64,000 bases of DNA, taken from Algoriphagus aestuariicola. Lineage in GTDB: Bacteria > Bacteroidota > Bacteroidia > Cytophagales > Cyclobacteriaceae. Every line of letters begins with the position of its first letter. Position 1 is the stretch's first letter. The stretch spans positions 79,902 to 143,901 of the forward strand of contig NZ_JAFKCW010000006.1 in NCBI RefSeq assembly GCF_017254835.1, given 5' to 3'. Shown piece after piece: positions 42,486 through 50,683 of this stretch. The notes beneath the pieces were generated by a model. It was not told the origin of the DNA. It did not search any database and worked only from the letters and a program-made list of their open reading frames with translations. The position numbers and the translations under genes are program-made.

Positions 42486-43772
42486 TCAGAATTCCGGATC
42501 AAAATTGAAATAAATAGGATTAGACAATCCAACCCTATTTTTACTGATACCCATAGAGTTCGGTACCTCCGGGAAAGGTGTAGGCGTTCCCTCCACCGCA
42601 ATTCTATAATACGTCCTCCCGATTTCCTCCGGCGTATCCGAAAATTCAACTTGAATCTCCTTGCCCTTTCCAGCAGCTTCTATGGTTTCAAATTCCCTAC
42701 CGTTTTTGATTACCTTGATCGTGTATGTTGAATCAAGGAGGGTAGTTCCTGCCAATTTCACCCTGAATTTAACCGGATGTCCTGGAGCATGGGCATTGTC
42801 TCCCATCATCATGTCCATTAGTCCATCTTCATTCAGATCAGCATAAAACTCTACTCTGGGGGATTTGGGATTCACCGAGATGGAAACTCGTCCATTGGTC
42901 AACGCATCTACCACTGCTTCCCCCGACTTTTCACTTGCAAAAACCCAAGTAGTAGGGGTACCTATATAATTGAAATCGCGTTCAGGAGTGTTTTTTGTAG
43001 CCTCTTCAGGACTGTCAGGATAGCCATGATGGGCATCACTTCCTCCCCGTCCAGTGATCATTCGCCCAGAAGAAAGCATATCATCCCAAATCATGATTGC
43101 TTCCACATTTTTCTCCCATAAGGCAGAATTCCATACTTCTATAGAATTAATAATATCATAAGAGTAGCCAAAATGATCTTTTCCGCTTGGATGATTGGCC
43201 GACAAATGTATGCCCATCTCATTTTTCACTCGTCCGATTAAAGTGTCTCGCTGATCACGGACATGGTAAAAAAGCCGATGATCGTAAGGTGTTGCTGAAA
43301 ATGTGTTCCCATGCCCCCGCGTTGTAGTCCATTCTGCTCCATATAAAAGAATCAGTGAATCTGATTTGAAATCAGGATCTGCCCAGGTATGGTTGGCCAC
43401 ATCCCCTTGCACATGATTGTCATGATCAGTCACGCATATAAAGCTCATTCCCATAGATTCTGCAAAGGCAAAAATCTTAGGCAAGGGGTTATTGGTGGAT
43501 TCTTTGCTATGACGGGAATGTAAATGCAAATCGCCCGATAGCCAGAATCCCTCGAAAATACTGGCAGGTGCTGGTAAAGGTGCCGGCTTTTTAGCTTCCC
43601 AAGGATTATAGCTAAAGCTCTGTCCCCAGGTATCACCCATTCCAGCAATGCTAAAGAGACTAATCAGGAGACTAATGCTCCCTATGCTTGCGCTGAATTT
43701 GCTTTTCAATTTCTCACTGATTGAAAAAAATCCATTGCATTTTTTTTGGGCGAATTCTGCTGGCTGGTTCAT
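42486..43772 (-). CDS. PHP-domain metallohydrolase (CehA/McbA-like), secreted
   Basis: This 428-residue protein has an N-terminal hydrophobic segment (ASIGSISLLISLFSIAGMG, about residues 28-46) and then a PHP domain: WLSGDLHLHSRHSKES (His-x-His metal site), FICVTDHDNHVQGD, HLSANHPSGKDHFGY and GRGGSDAHHGYP. It resembles the CehA/McbA group of phosphoester or carbamate hydrolases. The start at 43772 gives a plausible export signal; the longer reading from 43913 adds 47 residues without one. It is monocistronic. Confidence 0.82.
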   Translation of the reverse strand: MNQPAEFAQKKCNGFFSISEKLKSKFSASIGSISLLISLFSIAGMGDTWGQSFSYNPWEAKKPAPLPAPASIFEGFWLSGDLHLHSRHSKESTNNPLPKIFAFAESMGMSFICVTDHDNHVQGDVANHTWADPDFKSDSLILLYGAEWTTTRGHGNTFSATPYDHRLFYHVRDQRDTLIGRVKNEMGIHLSANHPSGKDHFGYSYDIINSIEVWNSALWEKNVEAIMIWDDMLSSGRMITGRGGSDAHHGYPDSPEEATKNTPERDFNYIGTPTTWVFASEKSGEAVVDALTNGRVSISVNPKSPRVEFYADLNEDGLMDMMMGDNAHAPGHPVKFRVKLAGTTLLDSTYTIKVIKNGREFETIEAAGKGKEIQVEFSDTPEEIGRTYYRIAVEGTPTPFPEVPNSMGISKNRVGLSNPIYFNFDPEF

Positions 43773-44218
43773 AGGTGAATAGGTGTTTTTCAATAGGTTT
43801 ATCCTTCGCCGGACGAAGGAAGCTGGTATGCCTGTTCCTAATTTGTTTAGCGGGAAGGGTTCCGATGTCTGGATTGGTGAGCGATGGTTTTGCCCATTGA
43901 TTTCTGTCGGCAAAGGAAAAGAAATTTTAAATGGGCGGTTTTACAGGTAGGTTAAATTTCATTTAACAAAAAGCTGCAATCAACAGCGCCCAATAGTGAG
44001 AATCCATCTATAGCATAGTGAGCATCCCCAAATCTTTGGGACAGGTTTGGAATAAGGACAAGTACACAAGGAGGGCGTGAATGAGAGGAACGTTCCCGTG
44101 AAGATCAATCGGTGACTGGCATTGTCTGTTTATGGACCGCTGAAAAACATCCAATCGATACTTTGTCGACTGCCTGAATGCAGGATAGACTAGGCGCAAA
44201 GAGCCATTGAAGAGGGGG
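43773..44218. other. Spacer between the PHP gene and rpiA
   Basis: I see no gene. A minus-strand frame overlaps the end of rpiA and contains CPKDLGM. CCCAAA at about 44027-44032 with TTTGGG at 44035-44040 forms a small dyad. The spacer otherwise shows no structure I can name. Confidence 0.5.
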
Positions 44219-44911
44219 TTATCCCATGATCCTCTCAAACTCAAACCCCGAAAAAATACCGGTTTCACATACACCGGGCATCTTCATCAATCGTTCTTCA
44301 TCACCTTCCTCTATTTTGTTCATCCGGACATCCAGGAGCAGATTTCCCCTTTCAGTGATAACCGGTCCGTCTTTGTTTACGGCCATTCTCAGCATTACTT
44401 CGGCTACATTGGACATTTTGGAAATATCGCCAAATACCCGCCTCACCCATTGGGGGTCTACTTCCACCGGAACGGGATGTTTCTCACCCAGCCTTTTGAC
44501 GTCTTTGGAAGCATCCGCCACCAAAACGATTTTTTTGGAGGCCCTGAAAACTGCCTTCTCACGTAGCAATGCTCCTCCTCGACCCTTGATCAATCGGCCA
44601 GATGGGTCTACTTCGTCCGCCCCGTCAAAGCACCAATCCACCATCCTATCCAAGGATGAAATTACGTTCAAACCTACTGCATGGGCTGCCAGTTCGATTT
44701 CAATGGAAGTTGGAACGATCTTGATGGAAATTCCCACGTTTTCTACCCGCTCACCCAATGCCAGTACGGTTAAAAAAGAAGTAGATCCCGAGCCGGCGCC
44801 TATCGTTTCGCCATCAATCGCCCTGAGAGCGACTAATTGGGCGATGCGTTCTTTTTCCTTTCGATTGGAGATTTCCTTAGCCCATTTCAGCCCAAGTGCT
44901 GCGTTATCCAT
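44219..44911 (-). CDS. rpiA: Ribose-5-phosphate isomerase A
   Basis: This 230-residue pentose-phosphate enzyme interconverts ribose-5-phosphate and ribulose-5-phosphate. The family motifs are GAGSGSTSFLTVLALG near residue 38, WCFDGADEVDPSGRLIKGRG near residue 92 and GGALLREKAVFRASKK; it ends with the CETGIFSGFE pattern. The gene is on the minus strand with long spacers on both sides and no partner. Confidence 0.93.
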   Translation of the reverse strand: MDNAALGLKWAKEISNRKEKERIAQLVALRAIDGETIGAGSGSTSFLTVLALGERVENVGISIKIVPTSIEIELAAHAVGLNVISSLDRMVDWCFDGADEVDPSGRLIKGRGGALLREKAVFRASKKIVLVADASKDVKRLGEKHPVPVEVDPQWVRRVFGDISKMSNVAEVMLRMAVNKDGPVITERGNLLLDVRMNKIEEGDEERLMKMPGVCETGIFSGFEFERIMG

Positions 44912-45140
44912 TTCCGAATTTTAATGATTTACGTATCATTTAACTAAAGCCCCCACATGGTATTGATCGGGTGATTCGCCTTACCCTTGATAAGGCTGAT
45001 TCAAATGCTCTTGCGAGGAAGTTATGAATTTTAGGCAGCCCGGTTTTTAGCCGAATGCAAATTCGTTTGTTGATTTGAAGGCGTTTTGCAAAATACACCT
45101 AGCCCAAGGTCAAACTACACTCAGGGCCGAAAAGCCTCTT
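44912..45140. other. Spacer between rpiA and the VOC gene
   Basis: No ORF is convincing. Two small dyads are present: GCCTTA/TAAGGC at 44978-44996 and CGAAT/ATTCG at about 45053-45066. Neither has a T run. Confidence 0.4.
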
Positions 45141-45560
45141 CTATTCTTCATTAAGCAACATCCATGAGGTACCAAACTTATCACGGAGCATAGCAAAACG
45201 ATTGGCAAAGAAGGTCTTTTCCAGCTTCATAAAGATTTCGCCATCCGTGGAAAGCAGCTTATAGACTTCTTCTGATTTCTCCGGCGTATCAATCCTAAGC
45301 GTCAAATAGGCGCTTCTCATGGGCTCGGCATTCACCACGTCTGCCCCTCTGACCAAAGTACCGCCGATCTCGATGATTGCATGAAGGATAGGTCGCTCCC
45401 ATTCCTTCGGAAAGTGGGGAGGCGGTTGGGGATGGGGCATCATCAGGACTATCTTTCCGCCGAGATGCTCCTCGTAAAACCGGAATGCTTGCTCGCAATG
45501 TCCGGGATAGTTGATATAGATATCAAGTTTCATCGATGGGTCAGCTTTCATGGTGTTCAT
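45141..45560 (-). CDS. VOC family (PhnB-like) protein
   Basis: This 139-residue protein has the vicinal oxygen chelate layout of PhnB-like proteins: IYINYPGHCEQAFRFYEEHLGG, a loop MMPHPQPPP, HAIIEIGGTLVRGAD and the C-terminal KTFFANRFAMLRDKFGTSWML. The Met at residue 10 (start at 45533) is an equally good initiation point. Its role is unknown. It is monocistronic in a zone of similar small, separately spaced genes. Confidence 0.78.
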   Translation of the reverse strand: MNTMKADPSMKLDIYINYPGHCEQAFRFYEEHLGGKIVLMMPHPQPPPHFPKEWERPILHAIIEIGGTLVRGADVVNAEPMRSAYLTLRIDTPEKSEEVYKLLSTDGEIFMKLEKTFFANRFAMLRDKFGTSWMLLNEE

Positions 45561-45635
45561 TTTTTGCGGTAAAATTTTCAGTGATCTGAGTTCTCGATTC
45601 CAGTCAATCCGAAATCATCGAGTCCTTGACCTAAC

Positions 45636-46049
45636 CTAGATTTCCAATAGTGCAGTCAGCCCATCTGAACTGATCGGCGCTGAGGTATGCTGATGGATCA
45701 CCTTCCATCCGTCTTCAATTTTTGAGAATCCGAGGGATATCCGATTCCTCATACTTCTTAAAACAGTACCATCCCCTGAAATTGCCTGAAACTGAATTAA
45801 GGCACTCGCAAATCCCACATTGCCTGATTGATGGATTTTCACCATTTCGAATTCAACTTTTACTTTTTCTTCGCCTAGCGTACCAAGCCAATCTGTAATG
45901 ATTTTGCGCCATTCTGAAGGATTCGAGACGTAACCCTGATCCCACATATCGAAGATAAGGGCATGCTCATCGTAAAGATCGATCATAGCTGAGGCGTCCT
46001 TGTCCCAGGCAGATTTTTGATAAATTTTGAAAAAGTCTTCGATTTCCAT
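45636..46049 (-). CDS. SnoaL/NTF2-like protein
   Basis: This 137-residue protein has the cone-shaped SnoaL-like fold pattern: MEIEDFFKIYQKSAWDKDASAMIDLYDEHALIFDMWD, then two antiparallel-sheet segments (VKVEFEMVKIHQSGNVGFASALIQF and RISLGFSKIEDGWKVIHQHTS). Members include steroid-isomerase-like enzymes and small ligand binders, and no catalytic residues can be assigned. I start at 46049 rather than 46085 because the fold begins at MEIEDFF. Confidence 0.75.
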   Translation of the reverse strand: MEIEDFFKIYQKSAWDKDASAMIDLYDEHALIFDMWDQGYVSNPSEWRKIITDWLGTLGEEKVKVEFEMVKIHQSGNVGFASALIQFQAISGDGTVLRSMRNRISLGFSKIEDGWKVIHQHTSAPISSDGLTALLEI

Positions 46050-46122
46050 AAGTCGGTTTCTATTCTTAGATGGATTATTTTGCAATGCATACTTCGATTC
46101 TAACCCACGTTCTAGGCCGATA

Positions 46123-46569
46123 TCAGGGTCTGATCTTTTGATTTAAGTCCGCCATGATTTTTTCAAGCCGCTTGGTTAGCGTCTCTTCGGTCTTGGCGGA
46201 TTCTATCAAGGCAACAATCTTCTTTTTACTACTTGGAGCCAGTGTGTCAAAAAACTCTTTTGCCGTTTCATTGGCCTTTAGCCTTTCTGCCAAGGTCTCA
46301 GGAAGTGCTACGGTTCGTGGTTGACTGTCCAGTTCGAGATTGACTTCAACAGTCTCGCCGCCTTCCACTTGGACATTTTTACGATGCCCGCTGCTTAGCG
46401 GAATGAGGAGTTTACCTTCCATTACCCCCACGGTGCTTTTGTAGGAGTAGTTTTTGATTTCAACCAAGACAGGCGGCCGTTTACCCGCCCCCAATTGCTC
46501 GATGACAGTTTCGGGAACCTCGATTCCCAAGTTGTTTCCTTTTTGAAAAATAGTTGTCTTGAATTTCAT
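46123..46569 (-). CDS. DUF1905/YdeI-like protein
   Basis: This 148-residue protein has an N-terminal DUF1905-like beta domain (MKFKTTIFQKGNNLGIEVPETVIEQL, then VMEGKLLIPLSSGHRKNVQVEGGETVEVNLELD) and a C-terminal helical YdeI/OmpD-associated segment (PETLAERLKANETAKEFFDTLAPSSKKKIVALIESAKTEETLTKRL). No catalytic role is established for the family. It is preceded by leader copy E on the minus strand. Confidence 0.8.
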   Translation of the reverse strand: MKFKTTIFQKGNNLGIEVPETVIEQLGAGKRPPVLVEIKNYSYKSTVGVMEGKLLIPLSSGHRKNVQVEGGETVEVNLELDSQPRTVALPETLAERLKANETAKEFFDTLAPSSKKKIVALIESAKTEETLTKRLEKIMADLNQKIRP

Positions 46570-46659
46570 CTGTTTATAATTTGATTTTAAAAGGGCACAT
46601 GGAATCGCACTTGGCTGATAATCCTCCTTCTGTGTGACTTAGGGGTCATGCTCGATTTG
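46570..46659 (-). repeat. Repeated structured leader, copy E
   Basis: On the minus strand, CAAATCGAGC begins at 46659 and GATTCCAT occupies 46606-46599, with the ATG at 46569, 29 nt after the core. GCATG (46651-46647) can pair with GTGC (46610-46607) through four pairs, one of them U-G. Confidence 0.7.
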
Positions 46660-47122
46660 ATAACGCTTTCGTCTTCCAGCTCTAGTCCATCATAAAAGTA
46701 TCAGGAGTATGTCTGAAATTGAGTTGTCTAAACGACAAATTCAAGGCGGTTTGCGACACAATTCTTCAATTGCCGGCGGTTAGCTAAGCCGGTATGTCGT
46801 TGGGCGCGATACCACTAGGGCATGAGCGTCCTGTTGAGGGAAGATTCTGAATGCTCCAGTTTCCGAGGCACGCTAGCAACTCATATGTCTGCCGCAATTA
46901 CCCCGCTAAAATGCCGTGTTCGCAACCGCGTTAATAGTTTGGAACAGAATAGGTTTACAATCAAAAATGTGATTATTCGGAATGTTGCAGGTATCTACAA
47001 AATTTGATTTCAAATTGAGATTTATATCCCCTTAGCCCATTTGGGAAGGGGGGATTTGCCAGAGGCCAGCATCAAACCTTGCTAATCTTTGGCAATGTCG
47101 GATAAACATAAAAAACATAGTT
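46660..47122. other. Long non-coding spacer in the accessory zone
   Basis: This ~460 bp region contains no convincing gene. It includes a GTTGGGC string at 46799-46805 and GC-rich segments (for example CCGGCGGTTAGC near 46774) unlike the AT-rich surroundings. A small start-containing frame at 46822-47007 lacks a plausible protein pattern. Confidence 0.5.
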
Positions 47123-47932
47123 ATGCTTCTGAAAAATAAAAATGCCGTCCTCTATGGCGTCTCCGATTCAATGGCTGGAGCATTTGCCCGTGCCTTTGCC
47201 AGGGAAGGCGCCCGCGTTTTTCTGACCGGCCGTTCACTTGAGAAAGTAAAAAAAGTGGCGAATGAAATTATCGCAGCCGGCGGAAAAGCCGAAGCCGCAG
47301 AAGTTGATGCCTTAAATGAAAGGGAAATTGCCGATCACCTGGAGGCTGTACTGGCAGTGACCGGCACCGTTGATATTTCATTCAATGGCATTTGCATCCA
47401 GGATACGCAGGACATTCCACTGATTGACATGTCCCTTGACGATTTTGTCCGACCGGTCACCATTGCGATGCAAACACAGTTTCTGACCGCCACCGCTGCA
47501 GGCAGGATCATGGTAAAGCAAGGATCCGGTGTCATCCTTTCACTCACTGCTACTCCCGGTGGCGTAGGATACCCGCTCGTGGGAGGCTTTGGCCCGGCAT
47601 GCTGCGCGATCGAGGGCTTTTCAAGGGATCTGGCGATTGAGCTGGGTCCGCATGACGTCCGTGTGGTCAATATCCGATCGGCAGGATCTCCGGACTCCCG
47701 GCCGTTTCGGGATGCTCTGGTCAATGATCAGGATGCGGTGCAAAGCTTCCTTAGGAAACTGGAAGACGACACCATGCTGAAGCAGTTGCCCTTGATGGCC
47801 GACATTGCGAATGCGGCGCTCTTTCTCGCCTCGGATCTGGCAGGCAAGATCACTGGTGTGACGATCGATGTCACTGCGGGCACAACCAATGGATTAAATT
47901 ATAAAATCCCAGTAATTCCATTCGTCAGCTAG
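47123..47932 (+). CDS. SDR family protein, catalytic Tyr/Lys not conserved
   Basis: This 269-residue Rossmann-fold protein shows SDR features: YGVSDSMAGAFARAFAREGARVFLTGR near residue 10, VDISFNGICIQD, SGVILSLTATPGGVGYPLVGG and the C-terminal ADIANAALFLASDLAGKITGVTIDV. Where the canonical Tyr-x3-Lys is expected, the sequence reads GGFGPACCAIEGFSRDLA, with Phe and Cys. The first glycine motif is also atypical. The protein may bind nucleotide or a partner without ordinary reductase catalysis. Its stop overlaps that of the convergent acetyltransferase. Confidence 0.8.
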   Translation: MLLKNKNAVLYGVSDSMAGAFARAFAREGARVFLTGRSLEKVKKVANEIIAAGGKAEAAEVDALNEREIADHLEAVLAVTGTVDISFNGICIQDTQDIPLIDMSLDDFVRPVTIAMQTQFLTATAAGRIMVKQGSGVILSLTATPGGVGYPLVGGFGPACCAIEGFSRDLAIELGPHDVRVVNIRSAGSPDSRPFRDALVNDQDAVQSFLRKLEDDTMLKQLPLMADIANAALFLASDLAGKITGVTIDVTAGTTNGLNYKIPVIPFVS

Positions 47933-48435
47933 CGTTTACCAAGCTTGAACACTTGCTCCCGTTTCAATTCATAGACATAACAGGCGGTTCCGTTAAACTC
48001 TCTTTCTTCGATCTTTTTAAATCCCAGCCTTTCATAAAACCGATGTGCGTCGGTGTTGGTCTTTAAAGGGTCAATCAGAATACCATTGACGGTAGGATTG
48101 CTAAAACACCGCTGCACAGCGAGGTTCATCATGGTCGTTCCGTACCCCTTGTTCAGGTTCCTTTCTTCGCCTATCCAAATATCAATAGCTCTTTTATCCT
48201 GCCCGACTTCTCCCCAATAGTGAGTTTCTTCGGCATGGGGATCAATGATTTGCAAAAAGCCCAGGGGTTCACCATCCAGTTCCGCTATCAGCTGTTCCCT
48301 CCATTCCGGATCACGGCATAATTCTTCTTCCCAATTCCAGTCGTCATCCGGGTCACAGTCGATCACATGTTGCTTTGCATCCCAATACTTGAGTAGCTCA
48401 AGGTCATCTGTCGAAGCGTGTCTTAGTGTTATCAT
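47929..48435 (-). CDS. AAC(6')-like GNAT acetyltransferase
   Basis: The 168-residue protein resembles aminoglycoside 6'-N-acetyltransferases in layout: MITLRHASTDDLELLKYWDAKQHV, then IDIWIGEERNLNKGYGTTMMNLAV (acetyl-CoA loop), DPLKTNTDAHRFYERLGFKK and a closing ACYVYELKREQVFK. Those enzymes acetylate aminoglycosides, but the same fold acts on many amines, so resistance is only a possibility. The stop overlaps the SDR stop in the opposite direction (CTAG at 47929-47932). Confidence 0.78.
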   Translation of the reverse strand: MITLRHASTDDLELLKYWDAKQHVIDCDPDDDWNWEEELCRDPEWREQLIAELDGEPLGFLQIIDPHAEETHYWGEVGQDKRAIDIWIGEERNLNKGYGTTMMNLAVQRCFSNPTVNGILIDPLKTNTDAHRFYERLGFKKIEEREFNGTACYVYELKREQVFKLGKR

Positions 48436-48831
48436 TTTTCTGTTGGCATACAGGTATTGATACCGAGAGGTTTGAACTGGTCATTTTTTTAAAAGCCCAG
48501 CGGAATCATAATTGGCGCTTGGAGTTCAATTAGACCACGTACGCCGATGGCTATCGGAGCGTGTATCGTACTTCATAAATCCGAAGAACCCGAACACTAG
48601 GCCTAGAACGCGGAAGCTTGCGAATTCGACCCCTTTTTTCCGAACTGTTAGTCATCGACGAAGTATTCAAAAATAGAAAAGAAAGATACCTTCATTGCCT
48701 TTTCATCAATGGTTTATTCGACTTTCCTTCGACTCATCATTGACGCGGAGCAAAAGATGATACGGCGAAAAGACGATGCGAAGTAGATGCATTCCACGCT
48801 TGGGAGAGTAGAAAATCTCCGGGATTTTTGG
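48436..48831. other. Spacer between the acetyltransferase and the response regulator gene
   Basis: I see no gene in this ~400 bp. A short AAAATC/GATTTT hairpin (48812-48828) lies next to the response regulator stop and may be a weak terminator for it. A GATTCC...AAAAAAA string on the minus strand near 48505-48480 only loosely resembles the leader repeat. Confidence 0.4.
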
Positions 48832-49614
48832 TCATTGTTCAATCCAGGATACGAACGAGGGAGTCTGACTCTGGCTGCAGATCAAGTGTCCCTGCATTCC
48901 TTTGAGTTTGAGTGCGACCGAATTTTTGGAATACCGCTCGGTTGATAGGACGTATCTTTTTTGGATAAGCTGCGATCTGTTGATTCGGAAAAAATGGTTT
49001 GAGTCAAGTTGATCTTCGAGCTCTTTGAGAGTTTCTTCCCTCAGCAGGTGTTTTTTTCCAGTTTGATCTACCCCAAAGACCACTCCCTGATCTGCATAGA
49101 AATACACCACTTCAGCAATTTCGACAAAGTAATTGCCCCGAGCATTGGGAATGGTGAGCCGGGTCTTGAAGGATTTCGCTCCCATTCGGTCAGGCATTGG
49201 GGCGTAAATCATTTTTTTCAACTGCTGGATTAGGACGAATTGGTCCTCCGGTTGCTGGGTCAGCCGAACGAATTTTTCCCAAGCACTCTTAAACTTTTCA
49301 ACGCCAAATGGTTTGAGCAGGTAGGCAATTCCGTTTGTCTCAAAAGCCTGCATCCAAAATTGATTGTAGGCCGTGGTGAATATAATCGGACAGGGAATCT
49401 CTGATTCTTCGAAAATCTCAAATGCATTTCCATCCCTGAGCTCGATATCTGAGATGATGAGGTCTATTTTTCTTGGAGAAGAAAAAAAACTTTTGGCAGA
49501 TTGGACAGAATCCAAGGTGGACACCACGCTCACTTCTAACCCCAATTCCTCAATGATTTTCAGGATTTTCCTCTGCGCCGGAATTTCATCTTCTAAGAGA
49601 AGTACTTGGGTCAT
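48832..49614 (-). CDS. LytTR-type response regulator
   Basis: This 260-residue protein has a receiver domain (MTQVLLLEDEIPAQRKIL; phospho-acceptor Asp in LIISDIELRDG near residue 54; FTTAYNQFWMQAFE; YLLKPF) and a C-terminal LytTR DNA-binding domain (about residues 155-255, including VYFYADQGVVFGVDQTGKKHLL). It is coupled to the histidine kinase upstream by a four-base overlap. Its target promoters cannot be told from the sequence. Confidence 0.92.
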   Translation of the reverse strand: MTQVLLLEDEIPAQRKILKIIEELGLEVSVVSTLDSVQSAKSFFSSPRKIDLIISDIELRDGNAFEIFEESEIPCPIIFTTAYNQFWMQAFETNGIAYLLKPFGVEKFKSAWEKFVRLTQQPEDQFVLIQQLKKMIYAPMPDRMGAKSFKTRLTIPNARGNYFVEIAEVVYFYADQGVVFGVDQTGKKHLLREETLKELEDQLDSNHFFRINRSQLIQKRYVLSTERYSKNSVALKLKGMQGHLICSQSQTPSFVSWIEQ

Positions 49615-50645
49615 TCGTTTATGGGAATTAGCGGGAGTTTGACAGTAAACTTGTCTTCGGTTTGGATGATTTCGATCGGTTGGTCAGACAGAAGCTCGTA
49701 TTGTCCACTTAGGTTTTGAAGTCCCTTTCCACCTTGGTGCTTCGGTTTGATAAAAGGAATCCTATTGTTACTGACTTCAAGTTTGTCGGTCATTTTTACG
49801 CTTAGGATAACTGGCTGTTCCGGGGTGCCAAAATTATGTAAGACGGCATTTTCGATTAGTAGTTGAAGGGTGAGAGGCGGCACCTTGCCAGATGGGATTG
49901 CCGAGTCGATTTCCATCAGATAGGACTGACCATATTTTTCGCTCATGAGTGAAAAATACGCTTTGGCAAATTCGACTTCCTCGCTCAGGCTAACCAGCTT
50001 ACTGTTGGATTTTTCCAGAGGATATCGATAGAGCTCCGCAAAATTTTGCAGAAACAGGGAGGCGGATTTGGGATTTTCCTCGATAAGTTGGTCTAGGACA
50101 TTGAGATTGTTGAAGAGGAAATGAGGGTTGAGCTGTTGCTTGAGCTGTGCAAATCTGGAGTCCGAGAGCGCCAATTCATAGGCGGCAAGTTTTTGCTGAT
50201 GATTTTTATATTCCTGAAAAAGCAGGTAAGTCAGATAAAATCCACCATACACGATGAAATCCAAAAGATAGGAGAAGTTCACCGAAAGCAGAATCTGATC
50301 GGTGAAGTTGCGCTCCCAAGTGCCAAACAGGATGGAGATCACCATCGCCATCCCGTTACTAACAAGCAGGTAAGCTGTCAATCCTAACCCAAAAGCGGAA
50401 AAAGCAGCATTTTTTCTGATCGGAAATTCCAGAACGCCATAGTATCTTTTGAAGGCAAAGCGAAGGATGAACGCGATAAGGATTGCCTTGACGAGTGTGC
50501 CTGCAGCCGCCTCGGGAGTCAGGATGTACCAGTTGATAGTCTGTCCCGGTGTGACCCTTGCCCGGATAGATTCCAAATAGGCAAAAGTGAAAATTACTCC
50601 CAGATAAATCGGGCTAATCTGCAGCGAGCCAAGCAACTTCTTCAT
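49611..50645 (-). CDS. LytS-type sensor histidine kinase
   Basis: This 344-residue membrane kinase has about four N-terminal helices, a short linker helix, then the HisKA_7TM/LytS-type core: SRFAQLKQQLNPHFLFNNLN with the phospho-acceptor His near residue 182, and LQLLIENAVLHNFG of the ATP-binding domain. It probably senses a membrane or envelope signal. The start at 50645 (MKKLLGSLQ) follows a non-helical MSPIH extension. The response regulator starts inside its stop. Confidence 0.9.
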   Translation of the reverse strand: MKKLLGSLQISPIYLGVIFTFAYLESIRARVTPGQTINWYILTPEAAAGTLVKAILIAFILRFAFKRYYGVLEFPIRKNAAFSAFGLGLTAYLLVSNGMAMVISILFGTWERNFTDQILLSVNFSYLLDFIVYGGFYLTYLLFQEYKNHQQKLAAYELALSDSRFAQLKQQLNPHFLFNNLNVLDQLIEENPKSASLFLQNFAELYRYPLEKSNSKLVSLSEEVEFAKAYFSLMSEKYGQSYLMEIDSAIPSGKVPPLTLQLLIENAVLHNFGTPEQPVILSVKMTDKLEVSNNRIPFIKPKHQGGKGLQNLSGQYELLSDQPIEIIQTEDKFTVKLPLIPINE

Positions 50646-50683
50646 GTGAATAGGAGACAAAGGGGGATCGCTCCCCCGTAATG

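Noticed and set aside
44008-44274. Minus-strand frame after rpiA containing CPKDLGM
   Set aside because: It overlaps the rpiA end and has no recognisable protein pattern. It may be part of a repeat, but nothing in the window supports that.
46799-46805. GTTGGGC string resembling one half of an integron attC site
   Set aside because: I could not find the matching RYYYAAC arm at proper distance and no integrase is present, so an integron cannot be supported.
46822-47007. 61-codon frame in the accessory spacer
   Set aside because: Residue use looks random and no start or promoter signal supports it.
48480-48507. A possible sixth leader copy upstream of the acetyltransferase
   Set aside because: It shares GATTCC and an A run, but lies about 66 nt from the start, lacks the AAATCGA block and has no paired stem.
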